A stretch of 64,000 nucleotides of DNA from positions 19,222,267 to 19,286,266 of the forward strand of contig CM055199.1 of the NCBI GenBank assembly GCA_029224185.1, given 5' to 3'. The translations under genes and the position numbers were made by a program. The notes beneath the pieces were generated by a model. The model did no database searches. It had not been told where the DNA came from and saw nothing but the letters and a program-made list of their open reading frames with translations. The stretch is from Karalla daura (Eukaryota > Chordata > Actinopteri > Chaetodontiformes > Leiognathidae). Positions 1 to 12,147 of this stretch are shown piece after piece. How positions within the stretch are numbered: the stretch's first letter is position 1; each line of letters begins with the position of its first letter.

Positions 1-2882
1 GTGGTTTTACGACTACTCTCTGCATCCTCGCTGACTCTTCATCTGTCAGTCTGCCCACTTTGAGCTGTTTATTTTTCAGTCCGCCTGTGTACAGTTTTGC
101 ATATTAACATCTCAGTGAGTCCCTGCCCCTCTCCAAAAGCACTCTTGTTATCGAGTTACTTTGGTAGTTTAGGAGCTGGCGTCCCAGTGGAATCCGCCGC
201 TCCTCATGACGGATGATTTGCGTGAATAACGACTGGAAGCGAGCAGAAGAGCAGAGGCAGGTCCTCCATCCTTCCCTTCCAGAGCGACCATGTAGGTCTG
301 CTGTTTTTATGAGGAGCATCATCAAAAGCTAGGGCAGGCGTCCCTGCATCTGGAGGAGGGGAGGGGTGGGGGGGCGAAGGCAACGGGACATCTCTGCTTT
401 TATTCGCGTCTTAATCCATTCGCCACGTTGTCTGCAAAGCCCAGCGGTGCGAGCAGAGGTAAATCTGAGATGCTCCGAGGCCTCGGCCAAGTCTTTGGAC
501 TGTCACTCAGACGAATGGACCTGGAATCCGTGCCTCTCAACCATTCTTCCTTTTCATGGATAAACTCCCTCCCCACTTCCAGCCAAAACAAGCAAACCAA
601 TTTGTTTCGGCCAGAACAAGCCGATCGGTGTTTAACTTTTCCAGAGAGAGAGAGAGAGAAAAAAATAAATTACTCCCTTTTTTTCTTTTTCTAAAATACA
701 GCCTAAGAAGTTTCCCCTCCTCCTAAAGCTCCTCTATAAACCTGCACGACGTCTCGCTCCTTCTCTCCATCACACCTCTCGCTCCTCCTCAGCCGCCACA
801 TCTGTCTTAATTGTCCTCTGAAGGTTCTCAGATGGAAACGCTCGGGCTGCTACTGCCGAGACTTGGTCCCCTTCCAGCTATACAAAGTGCAACTGACACT
901 TTTTTTCTCGTTATTGTGTTCTACCTTGAAACTTTCCACTGCAGCTGACCTCAAACGAGCCCTGGAAGCAACAAAAACCAACATGCGGTGCAGGAAATGA
1001 GCTAGAATGTGTTGATTAGTGAGATTTAGAGGTTGCTGGTAGGTAGATTCTTCTTGTTTGTTGTTGGTTTTTGGAAGGAATCGGTTCAGCCGTTCCCCCT
1101 CGCAGAGACTGGGAGGCTTTGTGCCGAGCAGTTAATCATTTCCTGGCTCAGGATTTATACCCAGCAGCACAGACATGAGCGCGCGATCCGTCTTGTCATC
1201 CGACGCCACGAGAAAGAAGTGAATAAGTCATCTTCCCTCCTCCCCAGCCCCCCCAAGACGAAACCATTTTCCTTAATTTGGGAAATTTAGAGGGTTTTCG
1301 TTGGCCCGTTCGTTTCCAGGAAGTCGGAGCTCTCTGGGAGCCGGGTTTCAGAAGTTCTCTGTCAGATCGCATTTGGAGACGGGAGTTGAACCGCGTCCAC
1401 CTGTTTTTCCACCGTTCCACTTGCTGAGCTAAGCGAACTTGCTGGCCGGGGGGAGACAGTCGTCAGTGCGCGGGCCTCGTTACGAGGGTGGCATCGCTCC
1501 TTATCTGCGCCGAGCAAACATGCGCTCCCATAAATGCCTCTGGTAACTTTCCCCCTCAAAACTTTTAACGTGCACGCAGTAAAAAAGTAAAAGAGTGGCT
1601 ATTTCCAGGCTGCTCTAAATCCTCCGGACTCACATTCTTTTTTTAATTCTTCTTCAACAGTCTTATACAACCTCCCAATTAATCTTTTTTGGTCGGGGCA
1701 GGAATGAAGCCTGCAGCTTCTCCCCTCTCCCCTCCTGTAGTGTTTTTTTTTTATTTTTCCATTCAGATTTTTTTGTCTGTTTATGCGTTTTGGACTCGAT
1801 CCCACCACGCTCCAGACGTTCGATGCAAAGAGCAGATTGTGCGTCACGCCTTCCACCATGGAGGCAGGTGGAACAAACACCCCGCGTTTCACTGGAAGTT
1901 TGCAGACAATGAGAGGCGAACCGACACACACCCGTCTCCCTCCATTAGCTGCTCCTACAGTCTGCTGTTTGCGCAGGCCAGCCCTTTGGTATTTGCCGTT
2001 AAGCACGGTCATTATTTTAGGGCCCGGGACTGTTTCGTTCCAAGCTCCCGCCACATTTGGCTGGAATGTTTTCATTCCGCTGGCCTGAGAAGTTGACCTC
2101 GCCCTGGACTCGCTCTCTCTCTCTCTCTATCCCTCTTAGTTTCCGCTGCCTGTTGCATAATCTCATGCCCCCATCGGGTTATTTTTAGGAAGGAAATATG
2201 TCATACGCTGTTATTGTGGGAAGTTCACCTGAAACCGAGGGGTTACGGTCCTCGCCATCTTGTCCTCCGCAGAGTTACGACATTCTGTGAGTTCGGTGGA
2301 AACAGATTCACTTCTTCTTAGATTCCTTCTCCTTTTGCAGCGTTTCCTCATATTCTCTGAGCATCTTCTTTTCTTTTTTTTTAAGGCCGGAGTATTGCAC
2401 GTAATTGTGCAACGTGCCTCGAAAATCATCTTCTCCGCCTCCTCCATTAAAGAAACTCCAGAAACCCATCGGGGCGGTTCTCCTCCGCTCTTTTACAACC
2501 CTCCTGATGGGTGTTTGCGCAGATCGTCCCTGCAGATAAAGACGGTCTTTATCACGGTTTATGAGGAGGGAAGGAGGGAAGATTCCTCCAGGACATTCTG
2601 TCCTCCTCCTCCAACCTAACCCTTCCCCTCCGCCCGGTCCGACCGCCGCACCCAAGGCAGCGCTATCTGCAGAGACACGATCGCGCTCGTCTGAAATCGA
2701 TCGATAACGCGTTAAGATTCACAAGACTGTGAGCTCATCCTCATGTCTGAGACGGATCAACGTGACCCCTGTGTGACCCGCCCCCTGCGTCTCTTCAGAC
2801 CACACTAGCTCCCTTTGTGATGAGGGTTCAAGACCGTGGTGATTAATTTGGTGGGTTTTTCTGTGTGTGTGTGTGTGTGTGC

Positions 2883-2923
<41 letters not shown>

Positions 2924-2927
2924 GCAG
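1..2927 (+). other. crip1: Probable crip1 intron 1 (3' part); no exon found
   Basis: The first exon of a CRIP1 gene should encode the start of the LIM domain, with the first Cys-x2-Cys pair. I searched for such a coding stretch ending at a phase-1 donor and did not find one. The simplest reading is that exon 1 lies left of the window and this is intron sequence. It is moderately GC-rich with a few CpG (about 1300-1560). A (GT)n tract at 2863-2920 runs up to the exon 2 acceptor. Open frames in this stretch match no family I recognise. Confidence 0.55.
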
Positions 2928-3022
2928 CCGAGAGGGTGACATCACTGGGGAAGGACTGGCACAGGCCATGCCTGAGGTGTGCGAAGTGCAACAAGACGCT
3001 GTCAGCAGGCTCACACGCAGAG
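2928..3022 (+). CDS. crip1: crip1 coding exon 2
   Basis: This 95-bp exon begins with the last two bases of an Ala codon and ends in phase 0 after SAGSHAE. The acceptor is a (GT)n run followed only by TTGGCAG, with no normal polypyrimidine tract. The donor is GTGAGA. It carries the central His and Cys zinc ligands of the LIM domain. Confidence 0.9.
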
Positions 3023-3066
3023 GTGAGACACACTCTCACACACACGCACACGCACACATGCACGTG

Positions 3067-3098
<32 letters not shown>

Positions 3099-3977
3099 AG
3101 AGACGTAATCTTTGATGTTTATCGCTGCACTTAGGACTTTGCTGATTTCACAGCTTCCAGGTCAACTTTTGACACCGTAGCTTGAGTTCATTTAAAGTGA
3201 CTATATGGTGACGTTTCCCAACAAAATCATTTGCTCTGTCCCAGTGAAGAAAACAGGCACATTTAGGTCGATTAGAGACTTTTAATGGACCCTAGCTGTG
3301 AGGGTGAGGGTGAATAGTGGGTGTGATGGACTAGAGACCTGCTGAGGGTGGAGATAAACTAAACACAGGCAGCAGTAAACACCATTCAGGTACAAAGAGG
3401 GATAAGATAATGGACGATGGAAGTAAATACGGCTTCGCTTTCATTACCGGATCATTTGAATTGTGATCCACACCCAGCCACCGAAATGGATGATTGTTAC
3501 AGAATCAAAAAGTAGAATAATTTTACTGCACAAGTTCCTATCCAATAAGCCCAGTAATGATGTAACTGATGCAGAGTTAAGCCTCTAAAATGCTGACGTT
3601 TTCGCTCATCTCCGCCTCTTGCAGCATGAAGGCAAGCCATACTGTCACAACCCCTGCTACGGAGCGATGTTCGGACCCAAAGGTGAGTGCGACCCGCCTG
3701 CCATGATAACACAAACTCCCATCAGCGCCTCGTAAAAAAAAACTCAGAGCGACACGTTCTCAGGTCATTGCCTGATAAGGTCCCGCAAACTCTGGACTGT
3801 GACGAGTCGTAAAAAACAAGGGATCTCTCAGAGGGAAAGTGAAGGTGTTCCACGTTTGCGGAGTGTGTGTTTTATTTGCGTTCTCCGTTGACATTCAGCG
3901 ATCTGACGCTTCCTCTTTCCTCTCTCCTGGCAGGATTCGGGCGTGGAGGAACCGAGAGCCACGCATACTCTAAATAG
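2928..3977 (+). CDS. crip1: Cysteine-rich protein 1, single LIM domain (partial; exons 2-4)
   Basis: CRIP1 is a small LIM-only zinc-binding protein of about 77 residues. Coding exons are 2928-3022, 3625-3682 and 3934-3977, all bounded by AG/GT with phases 1, 0 and 1. The translated part carries the ERVTSLGKDWHRPCLRC segment, then HEGKPYCHNPCYGAMFGPKG and a GFGRGG tail ending SHAYSK-stop. Visible zinc ligands are the His of the WH pair, the three Cys of the C-x2-C-x2-C run, and the two Cys of YCHNPC. The first Cys-x2-Cys pair is in the missing exon 1. The short GFGRGG tail and immediate stop favour CRIP1 over the two-LIM paralogue CRIP2, where sequence would continue into a linker. The gene is followed by a poly(A) signal at 4401. 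Oddity: exon 2 sits between a (GT)n tract and a (CA)n tract. Confidence 0.9.
3625..3682 (+). CDS. crip1: crip1 coding exon 3
   Basis: This 58-bp exon has acceptor CTCTTGCAG and donor GTGAGT. It encodes HEGKPYCHNPCYGAMFGPK and the first base of a Gly codon, and contributes the last two Cys of the LIM domain. Confidence 0.92.
3934..3977 (+). CDS. crip1: crip1 last coding exon
   Basis: Acceptor TCTCCTGGCAG. The exon encodes GFGRGGTESHAYSK and then TAG. Four bases after the stop, GTAGCA could serve as a donor (3982-3983) for an intron in the 3'UTR whose acceptor would be GTCGTCAG at 4170. Whether that intron is used cannot be told from the sequence. Confidence 0.9.
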
Positions 3978-4104
3978 ACAGGTAGCACGGGTGCCTCGTC
4001 TGTCATTTGCTTAGATTTGCTCCTCCTTTACATTCGTCCAGATAAGCTTTGACTTTGACTCTAAGCAAATCCCGTCTGTGGACTTTGCGCCTCCTCATGT
4101 TTGT

Positions 4105-4155
<51 letters not shown>

Positions 4156-4425
4156 AAACTCCGTCGTCAGGTTCACGTTGAAGCCCGGCAGTAAAACAAG
4201 AGAAACGAGACGTTGTCCTGGAAATTAGATGGAAGGCGCCAGCATGTTGAAACCGGCGGACAAAACCGTGCTCCGATTCAGGAGAAACATTTTGTTACGC
4301 ATGTGTTTTTTTTTTGTTTTTTTGTTTTGTTTTAAATCCCTGTTTTGAAGAAGTCCCATGACACAGCGATGAAGAGGGTGACCTCGCGTCTCCTCCTGTT
4401 AATAAAGCGGTTCTGATTAAACACG
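3978..4425 (+). other. crip1: crip1 3'UTR (possibly with one intron)
   Basis: Non-coding sequence runs from the stop to just past the AATAAA at 4401-4406. It contains a (TC)n tract at 4111-4153, about 20 bases upstream of a good AG at 4170. This would fit a UTR intron at 3982-4170, though a continuous UTR is equally possible. Confidence 0.6.
4401..4406 (+). terminator. crip1: crip1 poly(A) signal AATAAA
   Basis: A canonical AATAAA lies about 420 bp after the crip1 stop and is followed by a T/G-rich stretch. It is the first canonical signal after the stop on this strand. Confidence 0.7.
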
Positions 4426-5084
4426 TTTCGCGTCCTTCTGTCTTTCTATGTTTCTGGCACCTTCATGTTACTACAGCCTTGAACTGGACGTGTTGGGAAT
4501 CCATTGACACTGACTTTGTCGCATTTGCTGCGAGCCTTTTGAACTTTAATGAAACGCACTCGCTCTGTGACTCGATCCTTTCGCTATTAAACACTTTTAA
4601 ACGATGGTTTAAGGACGGCTCAAAGCCGGGTTTTTATGGGGGAGCGTCCTGTATCGTTTGCACCGATGTGATGTGTTTGGAAAACATCTCAACGACCATG
4701 AAACTATAAATCAAAACTGTTAGGCAGATGGAAGTGATGACGAAACAGCTGGGGAACATTGTGTCACTCCGCATGCTTCTCAAAGCATTAAAGCAGGATG
4801 CTCCCGGGAGTTTTTTTTCTTTTCTTTTATTCAATTTATTGGTCCCATTGTATAAGACACGCAAACCACTAAAGTGCATGAGAGCCACAAATGGATAAAT
4901 ATCAACATCAGTGTCACATTTGGATAGAGATACAGAGCAAAGGCTCAGGAAAAGTTTAACACAAGAATAACACAAAATACGTCTGACTTTACAAAAAACT
5001 TTACAATTCTCAATTCTGAGAAAGTTTCTTTGTTTAAACCTTCAGTTTTTCATCTCCAACCTCCTGTTTGGTGAAGACCAGCTC

Positions 5085-5158
5085 TGAACATGTGAAGTGT
5101 CTTGAGATAACCTTGTTGTTCACTGCACTTTAAATAAAGCTGAAGTGAATTGAACAGA
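5085..5158 (+). mobile_element. 3' tail of an L2-type LINE
   Basis: The stretch has the typical fish L2 3' end: GTGTCTTGAGATAA, then TTTAAATAAAGCTGAAGTGAATTGAA. No upstream reverse transcriptase remnant was recognised, so this is a 5'-truncated copy. The assignment rests on recall of the family tail. Confidence 0.5.
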
Positions 5159-5354
5159 ATTTGAACAGGATTTATGAACAGTTTTCCAGATGGATTTTTA
5201 CTTTTCTGTGTGCAATGACATTAGGACAGTGTTCATTGACATCCTGGAAAACCTGGAAAATGAGTGACCAATGTTCCAGGAAGAGTCAAATGTCCTGGAA
5301 AACTTGGGTTATCCTTGATAATAGTCTCCTATAGTCTCTATACATATTGTAATT

Positions 5355-5541
<187 letters not shown>

Positions 5542-5706
5542 GCAATCGAAAGCAATCTGGGTAACAACAAAAGTAGAAAATGGCATCTGCGTGTCATCAT
5601 GGAGGGGTCGTATTAGTCCTGGAAAATGATTTCAAGAAAAGACTGGGAAAATCTCAGTATTTGTTGCAACTTGTTGGATCAAGCCTGCACAAATAATTAG
5701 ACACGA

Positions 5707-5741
5707 ATAAATAAATAAATAAATAAATAAACAAACAAACA
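5707..5741 (+). repeat. (AAAT)n/(AAAC)n microsatellite
   Basis: A run of ATAA units turns into ACAA units. No other feature is visible. Confidence 0.85.
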
Positions 5742-5924
5742 ACAAAAACTCAGGGTCTTGTACTCATTAGCTTTTCTGGAATCAAACTGCTGTTCGTGCT
5801 GGTGCATTATGGGTAAGAGACACAGGGCAGATCCACCAGATGCTTCCTCCTCGATTCTTCTGGGCCTCGCCCTCCCTCTCTGCTGCTGATGCTGCTGCTG
5901 CTGCTGCAGTGTGAGTCTCGCAGC

Positions 5925-5984
5925 CTCCTCCTCCTCCTCCTCCTCCTCCTCCTCCTCCTCCTCCTCCTCCTCCTCCTCCTCCTC
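5925..5984 (+). repeat. (CTC)n microsatellite
   Basis: About 20 CTC units. It creates artificial poly-Leu, poly-Glu and poly-Gly open frames on the two strands, which I do not call as genes. Confidence 0.97.
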
Positions 5985-6128
5985 GGCCATGGCAGCCTGA
6001 CAGCCGTTGCCACGGCAACAGACACAAACAGGACACAAACAGGCAGCACCGTGTGCCCCCGTCCGTCTGGCCGTCACCCTTCCCTCCTCTCCTCTGCAAC
6101 AAAGACGCTCACTGTCACGCAGGGGAGG

Positions 6129-6130
6129 GA

Positions 6131-6222
<92 letters not shown>

Positions 6223-6223
6223 A
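6129..6223 (+). repeat. (GAAA)n microsatellite
   Basis: About 24 nearly pure GAAA units, a pure purine tract. It lies 145 bp from the (CTC)n pyrimidine tract. Confidence 0.97.
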
Positions 6224-8373
6224 GTCGAGCAAGGCCGCAGACGCCGAGGCAGCTGAGGAAACCATGCAGAGTGAGTGGAGGACGTTTGGCAGCGAGACAT
6301 TTTTCACATTTTTACCTTAAATTGGTTGTGAAGAGAAACAGAAGTGGGGCTTGTTCGAACATTGTGTAAATGTGACGAGGAAGAGAAAGAGAGAGAGAGA
6401 GAGGGAGAGAGAGAGATGGGTGTTCAGCCCACACCTTCTCACTCATTGCGATCATCTGGTTCTGACATTTTCTTGGTATTTCGTGTCTTGGCAGCGGGGG
6501 TCAACCTGCAGCTTTCAGACCCGCAAAAAGCAACATCAATAATAAAAAACGTTCTCCATCTGTCTCTGAAGTTTCTGCTGCCTCAGCTCCACCACGAAAA
6601 CTTTGGTTCAGCCTCACAGTGTTTCTGCCACACAGGAGGACAAAACCGAAGGGGAAAATGTCCTCCTAACTTCTCCCCTAATGTTGCGTGTCTGAATCTT
6701 TCCAGTTCAAAGGCGGAGAGGTGCTGGCTTTCACTGTTTTGACATGTTCTGCATTCCTCCTGTGATAACAATCGCCCGATCTCAGACGTAATATCATACA
6801 CAGGAAATACCACCGTTTGGCTTGCATCTGGATGGTTTTTTTAGGTCTGGGAAAACATGCTGCATTAAGTCAAGCTCAAAATAGACTCCATTCAACGGGA
6901 CATACCTAACAGAAAGGCCTCATGGATAAAACTGAGTGTAATGTCCTGACCTGATCCTAATGTGGGCATCATGGATGGAGTCCTTGACTTGGCTGCATTA
7001 AACATTATGTTATTTTTCTTCTTTCTACTTCTTCCTGAGGTGAGGGATGAGACATGCTGCTGCATCAGCACGAATACGACTCTGCCTCAGTCACGCAACC
7101 GTAAAATAAAACCCATAAACCTTTAAATCAAAGGGCTGGAAAATAGGTGTGGAAGTGTCTCACAGCCACAGCAAATTCATACATGTAATGTCTGAACTGG
7201 CCTCAGGGATGTGTTTCTCCTCCAGTTGCACTCATTTGATCTGATCTGATTCATTATGGAGGCTTATTAGGAAGTATTAAAGGAAAACGTTTTAAATGGT
7301 CTTTTTCTACATTTCACATAGCAGTGATGAACTAAAGTGATGTAAATGGTTGTTTTTCAGTCCATTCTGCATCATAAGAAGTGAACAGACGATCTGATTG
7401 AAGTTATAAAAGGCCTTGAATTTAGTTTCAGCTGCTTTTTGGATTGGAAACTTTTTAGACTTTGGCGACTCCTGGTGGCGAGACAAGGGAACAAAAAGCA
7501 GGATTTCTCTCTCTTCTCTCTCTCTTTCTTTTTCTCTCTCTCTCACATCTGGAACTGCAGGTTGAAACATCTCCCTGTCAGAGAGAAAGGGAAACAGGAC
7601 AAAAAGCAGAGAAGAGTTGGCCTGAAGTTTCACCTGAAACTTTGCACCATTTTAAAAATCACATGGGGCGGAAGATTTGTTGAGGGCGAAACGTGCGTTG
7701 GACGCAGAATTTAAGACATATTGTTTCGCCACATCCTGGTTTCTACCTCATACAAACACACAATCCCCATCTCAATAAAAAAAACAGACTTCTTATTTTT
7801 CTTTTTTTTTTCATTTTACATCCATCATCATTTTCCCAGCTGTGTAGTTAAACTGTATCTGCAGACAGGGAATATACACTGCACAGGTCTCCAGTCCATC
7901 ACAGGACACACACACACACACACATGCACACACACACACCATCGCTCTCGCACTCACACCTTGAAGTTTAGAGTCTGCAATCAACCTAAACATACAAGTT
8001 TTTATTGTAGCTCTACCACAGTCACAGTTAAATCACCCCAGGTAGAACATTTTAAAAGATTTTTAAAGCAAAAAAAGGTGTTTACATGTACTTGTTTCTC
8101 TTCGTTTTCTACTTAATTTGCATAATTCTCTCCTTCCAAATCTTGTAAATGCGTATAGAGGTCACACATTAGATATTAAGCGTGATCTGCGACAGACAGT
8201 TAGGGGCGAGAGAACGCAACGAGCCCAAAAGAATAGGGAGAAAACTTCATCTCCTCCAGGACTGAAGACTGTAAACTGAATCAGATGTGCTTTCACCAAA
8301 CCGAGGCCTACAACCAAGCCTGCCAGAGCAGTTTTAATATAGTTTAATATGGACCAAACACACAAAAACACAT

Positions 8374-8411
<38 letters not shown>

Positions 8412-8486
8412 CTCTGCCAACATGCTTTCATTTTCTGGAACATCTGTCTTTCCTGCAAAATTGTGTGTGTGTGTGTGTGTGTGTGT
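8374..8486 (+). repeat. (CA)n and (GT)n inverted pair
   Basis: A (CA)18 tract (8374-8409) and a (GT)12 tract (8462-8486) are 52 bp apart and complementary, so they form an inverted repeat. Confidence 0.9.
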
Positions 8487-9453
8487 TTTATTTTTAAGTA
8501 GACCACTTTAGATAATAAAGTTTATTTGTGGAAATAATCGATGCGTTTGCCAGTCGGTGCACATGTGCTCGGCTCTCAGACTTTCCACTCTTGAACCTGT
8601 TAATGTGATTTCACAGCATTAAAAAGAAACACGCGCACAGGAAATCCATCGTGTACTTTTAGCGGACTTCAAACTACCGGACTTCAAACTACTCAAAAAT
8701 GATTACGGCTACCTTAAACGCAAACGTCAGAGGGTCTCTGTACGATGGCTTTCTCGTTTTCCCCAGCGAGAGGGGCTTTTTCTGCACAGACGGCAAAGTG
8801 TTTAATGCTGCAATGTAAAGGAAGCTTCGGTGATTTCTAGAACAGAGACACTGGTACGGTTTGAGTCAGCAAAGAACTGCAGAGATGTGACATTATTACT
8901 CCTCAACACTGAGGTCGTGACCCCTTAAAAGTATAAAATTGAAAAAGGTCAAAAGAGGATTAACGGGAGCGATGCAAAATCACATCATCATTGAGTTTCA
9001 GTAACTTTTTTGAAGAGTTTCCCTAACTTCTACCTTTGAGATTCTTAAATAATAAGATTGTGCATTTTAGAATGTGAATTATACCCTCAAATCAACAGTG
9101 TTGGGAAGTGAGGAAGGAAATTATGTATTTAGAACACAAAAATATTGAATGGATCTATCTATTGCTTGTATTTATTAACTATGTCTTGTCTTGTCTTGAA
9201 CTTCTGGACTTGTGGCCAGAGCAGAGAGTTATGCGTGTCACAGTCATACTGTTGTTAATTGTAAGACAATCTTGGTGTAATCTAAAGCATTTAGTAGAAA
9301 AGTTAATATAGTGAATTAAATATGTATATGAGATGATTAATGGATATCACACATGTGAAACATGTAAACAGCTGTTCGGGTAAACCCGTAGTATTTCATG
9401 TAGATAAATCTGTTGTTACGTTCTGTTACGTTCTCCACTGCAGCTGTGTGCAG

Positions 9454-9455
<2 letters not shown>

Positions 9456-9482
<27 letters not shown>
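9456..9482 (+). repeat. (AC)n microsatellite
   Basis: About 13 AC units in intergenic DNA. Confidence 0.9.
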
Positions 9483-9484
<2 letters not shown>

Positions 9485-9734
9485 CACAGTGAAAGTGATA
9501 TCCAGGCAAGATTATTTTACAAACACTTCCTCTGCATCGGCCAAAAATCAGCCAATGTTGTCATGCTTTTATTCTGCTGTCACACATTCCACCATCCTCC
9601 TGTCACCATCTCTGGCTGCGCTCCAAGCCAAAATAAATCTGTAAAAGCGTGTGAAGCTGAGACCTGACACACATATGCCCTGCACATCCTCCTGCCCTCA
9701 GAAAGCCTTTCAGCCTTCACACAGTTTGTGCATG

Positions 9735-9736
<2 letters not shown>

Positions 9737-9794
<58 letters not shown>
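9737..9794 (+). repeat. (TG)n microsatellite
   Basis: 29 TG units, uninterrupted. Confidence 0.95.
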
Positions 9795-9795
<1 letters not shown>

Positions 9796-9879
9796 CGTCA
9801 CATGGTTTCATCAGCACACAGATGACGAGTCTGGAGGGAGGGATGAGAGTCACGGTGGTTTCTGAGCAGAATCTGGTCC

Positions 9880-10480
9880 TCATTTCTCTAATTGAATATG
9901 CATGGCGGGCTTAGATACTCCCTCTCACCACCTCCTCCTTTTTTTCCCCTTCCACCATCCTCCCTCCTCCGCCTCCTTTATGCTCCTACCTTCCATCACC
10001 TCCTCCCTTCCCCATTCACCCCAAATGGGCTGCAGTTGATTAGTGTTGCTGGATGTATCTGTTTCCACTGCTGCAGCCTGTCTCAGCACATGTGTATAAA
10101 TAGGCCCTCTGGCGTTGTAATTGCTAATAAGGATCCAGAGCGTGTGTGTGCGTGTGTGTGTTTGTGTGTGCAGAGAAAAGACGGGACGCTGCCATGAGTA
10201 TTTGTACTGCGTCCAGCTCCCCCTCCCTGAACGCACACAGAGTGGGGGATTTGTCAGCAGCCCTGAGCCCAGGAGGGAGCCTCGGCCCTGGCTTCCATAA
10301 TGAGGCGGCCAGGCCTCCCAGCCCAGGGCTTTTGGATCTCCAAACAGCATCTTGGTGCATCAATCATGTACCGAGCCTGGCAAACACTCATCTCCTCCAA
10401 TTAGACTTCACAGCGGCTCCAGCGACAAGAGCCGTCCGATTAGAGCACAATTAAAACATGAGCACCGACATTAATACGAC
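9880..10480. promoter_or_regulatory. Candidate conserved non-coding element (enhancer-like)
   Basis: Away from a short GT-rich interruption (10142-10170), this stretch is unusually complex. It is rich in homeodomain and POU-like boxes: AATTGAATATGCATG at 9891-9905, GTAATTGCTAATAAGG at about 10117-10132, CCAATTAGACTT at about 10398-10409 and GCACAATTAAAACATG at about 10445-10460. No frame shows a coding signature. The enhancer reading is inference; conservation cannot be tested here. Confidence 0.35.
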
Positions 10481-11392
10481 TGTGCAACCTCTGTAAGAGA
10501 AATGGATGTCCTCTGTTAATGTGTCGAAAGGACTCATCCATCCATCATCTCATCAGAGTGGTGTGGCAGGAATAACAGCGAATACACCCCACATCAGTCA
10601 CCTGTCCATCACAGAGTATATACACAGACATAAGGAGAACACTATACAGAGAGCAATCGTGTCACCCAATAATCCCAATAGGAATCCAATGAGGATCCAA
10701 TAATCACAATCAGATAACAAAAGTAAGAAAAAACAACAAAAAAGAACCTCAGAAACATTCATTTTTGACTGTTTCTTGGGTGAATGGATTTTGCTTGTGA
10801 TACCGTTTATGGTGAATCTGAAAGGTGGCAGAGTGATACTGTGAAAGGTGGAGGAGGTGATACATCACTTGATGTCCAACAGTTGTTAGGGAAACATTAA
10901 CATAACCAAGCTGTCAGGAAGACGCTATCACTCACTACACTAACATAGTTCATATAGTTCTACACAAACAAAAATAGAGATAAGAAGGGCAGCAAACGAC
11001 TTCCAGACAAGGAACCTACAAATCGACCTAAATACATACAGATTAACTGGAACAGGTCAAATGAGGAAAGAGAAGACAGCTGAGCAGGTGCAATTTAAAA
11101 AAAAAGAAAAAAAGAAGTGAAACTTAACTTAAAGTAAAACTGAAAATACTTCAAACCACAAGCTCCTTAGCACCGATCAAACACAGACAAACACTTGGAA
11201 CCAGTGCTGAAATGACCAGTGGAATGAAATTAGAAGCTAAACTTAAAGTTAGCATTTAGCTCAACCAGAATAGCGACAGAACTGCAGGCTCAGCTGTACT
11301 TTTATAATCACACAAACAACATAGGAATATACGTATGTACACATCAGAAGAGAAATACAATATCAAATCACATACCACATTTGATCTCAAAG

Positions 11393-12045
11393 ACAGTTCT
11401 TATCTAACAAGCCCATGTATGCCTGTTTATTTGGGTGTACACACATTTACAGACAAAACGTCCATTAAATTGGACGTGAACATTTGTAATAAGACCAAAC
11501 TTCATGTCTTATCATTTCAAATCTACATGGACTTGCAGTGTATTGTCTGTCAGTGTAACATTTGCACCTAAATTTGCACCCATTCCTCCACTTCTATTAC
11601 ATGATATGATTAAATACATATTGCAGAATACGTTAATTCTTAGTTCCCACCAAAATACGGGAAATCAACGTGTTTCCCTGAGCGCGACTAATTTTCAGAT
11701 TTTCATCTTGGTTGACCTTGACTTGAATCTGTCTCGGCAGTTAATCATCTGGAGTCACTTACACAAACAATATTCCCACAAAAAACTTGCTGAGAAACCG
11801 TCTTTTTTTTCTGCAAGTAATTGTGTTTGCAGACAGACACTAGTCTGGGCGATTAAGACGTCACGTTCCAAGTCACCGCAACTATGGCTCGAGATTTTCC
11901 GCCATTTCACAGACTGAACTCCTCTGAGACAGACCCCCGGGCCCCAAGCTGAGATCTTTTTCACATCACACCTCCCGTTGGGCTGCAGTCCCGTTGCTAC
12001 AGTACCATATGGAGGCTGAGGCTAAACGCTGGAGGTGACGAGTGC
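11393..12045 (+). repeat. Tandem duplication, copy 1
   Basis: Three blocks of this stretch recur in order in copy 2: the MITE-like block from 11395, the block starting GTTGACCTTGACTT at 11711, and the block with CCATTTCACAGACTGA near 11900. Copy 1 lacks about 430-460 bp that copy 2 has between the second and third blocks. No coding function is seen. Confidence 0.8.
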
Positions 12046-12147
12046 TTTTGCATGTGTGAAAGAGTGAGCGCCTTAAGAAAATAGTATTAACTCACAATCA
12101 TGCGCCTACATTGTGATTGAAGTGAAACAGGTCTCTGAGACAGGTAT

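Noticed and set aside
1599..2075. 158-codon open frame on the minus strand
   Set aside because: No recognised domain, Lys-rich from A/T-rich DNA, overlapped by equally long frames on the other strand, and no splice context. Chance frame in intron sequence.
2862..3095. Possible CRISPR-like or structured repeat array
   Set aside because: Simple GT/CA microsatellites in a eukaryotic gene; no spacers.
5697..6320. Poly-Glu, poly-Leu and Lys-Glu repeat frames
   Set aside because: Pure translations of (CTC)n and (GAAA)n microsatellites.
7455..7480. A further CTCF-like site (CTCCTGGTGGCGAG)
   Set aside because: Two mismatches in the core G run; too weak to list with the three good sites.
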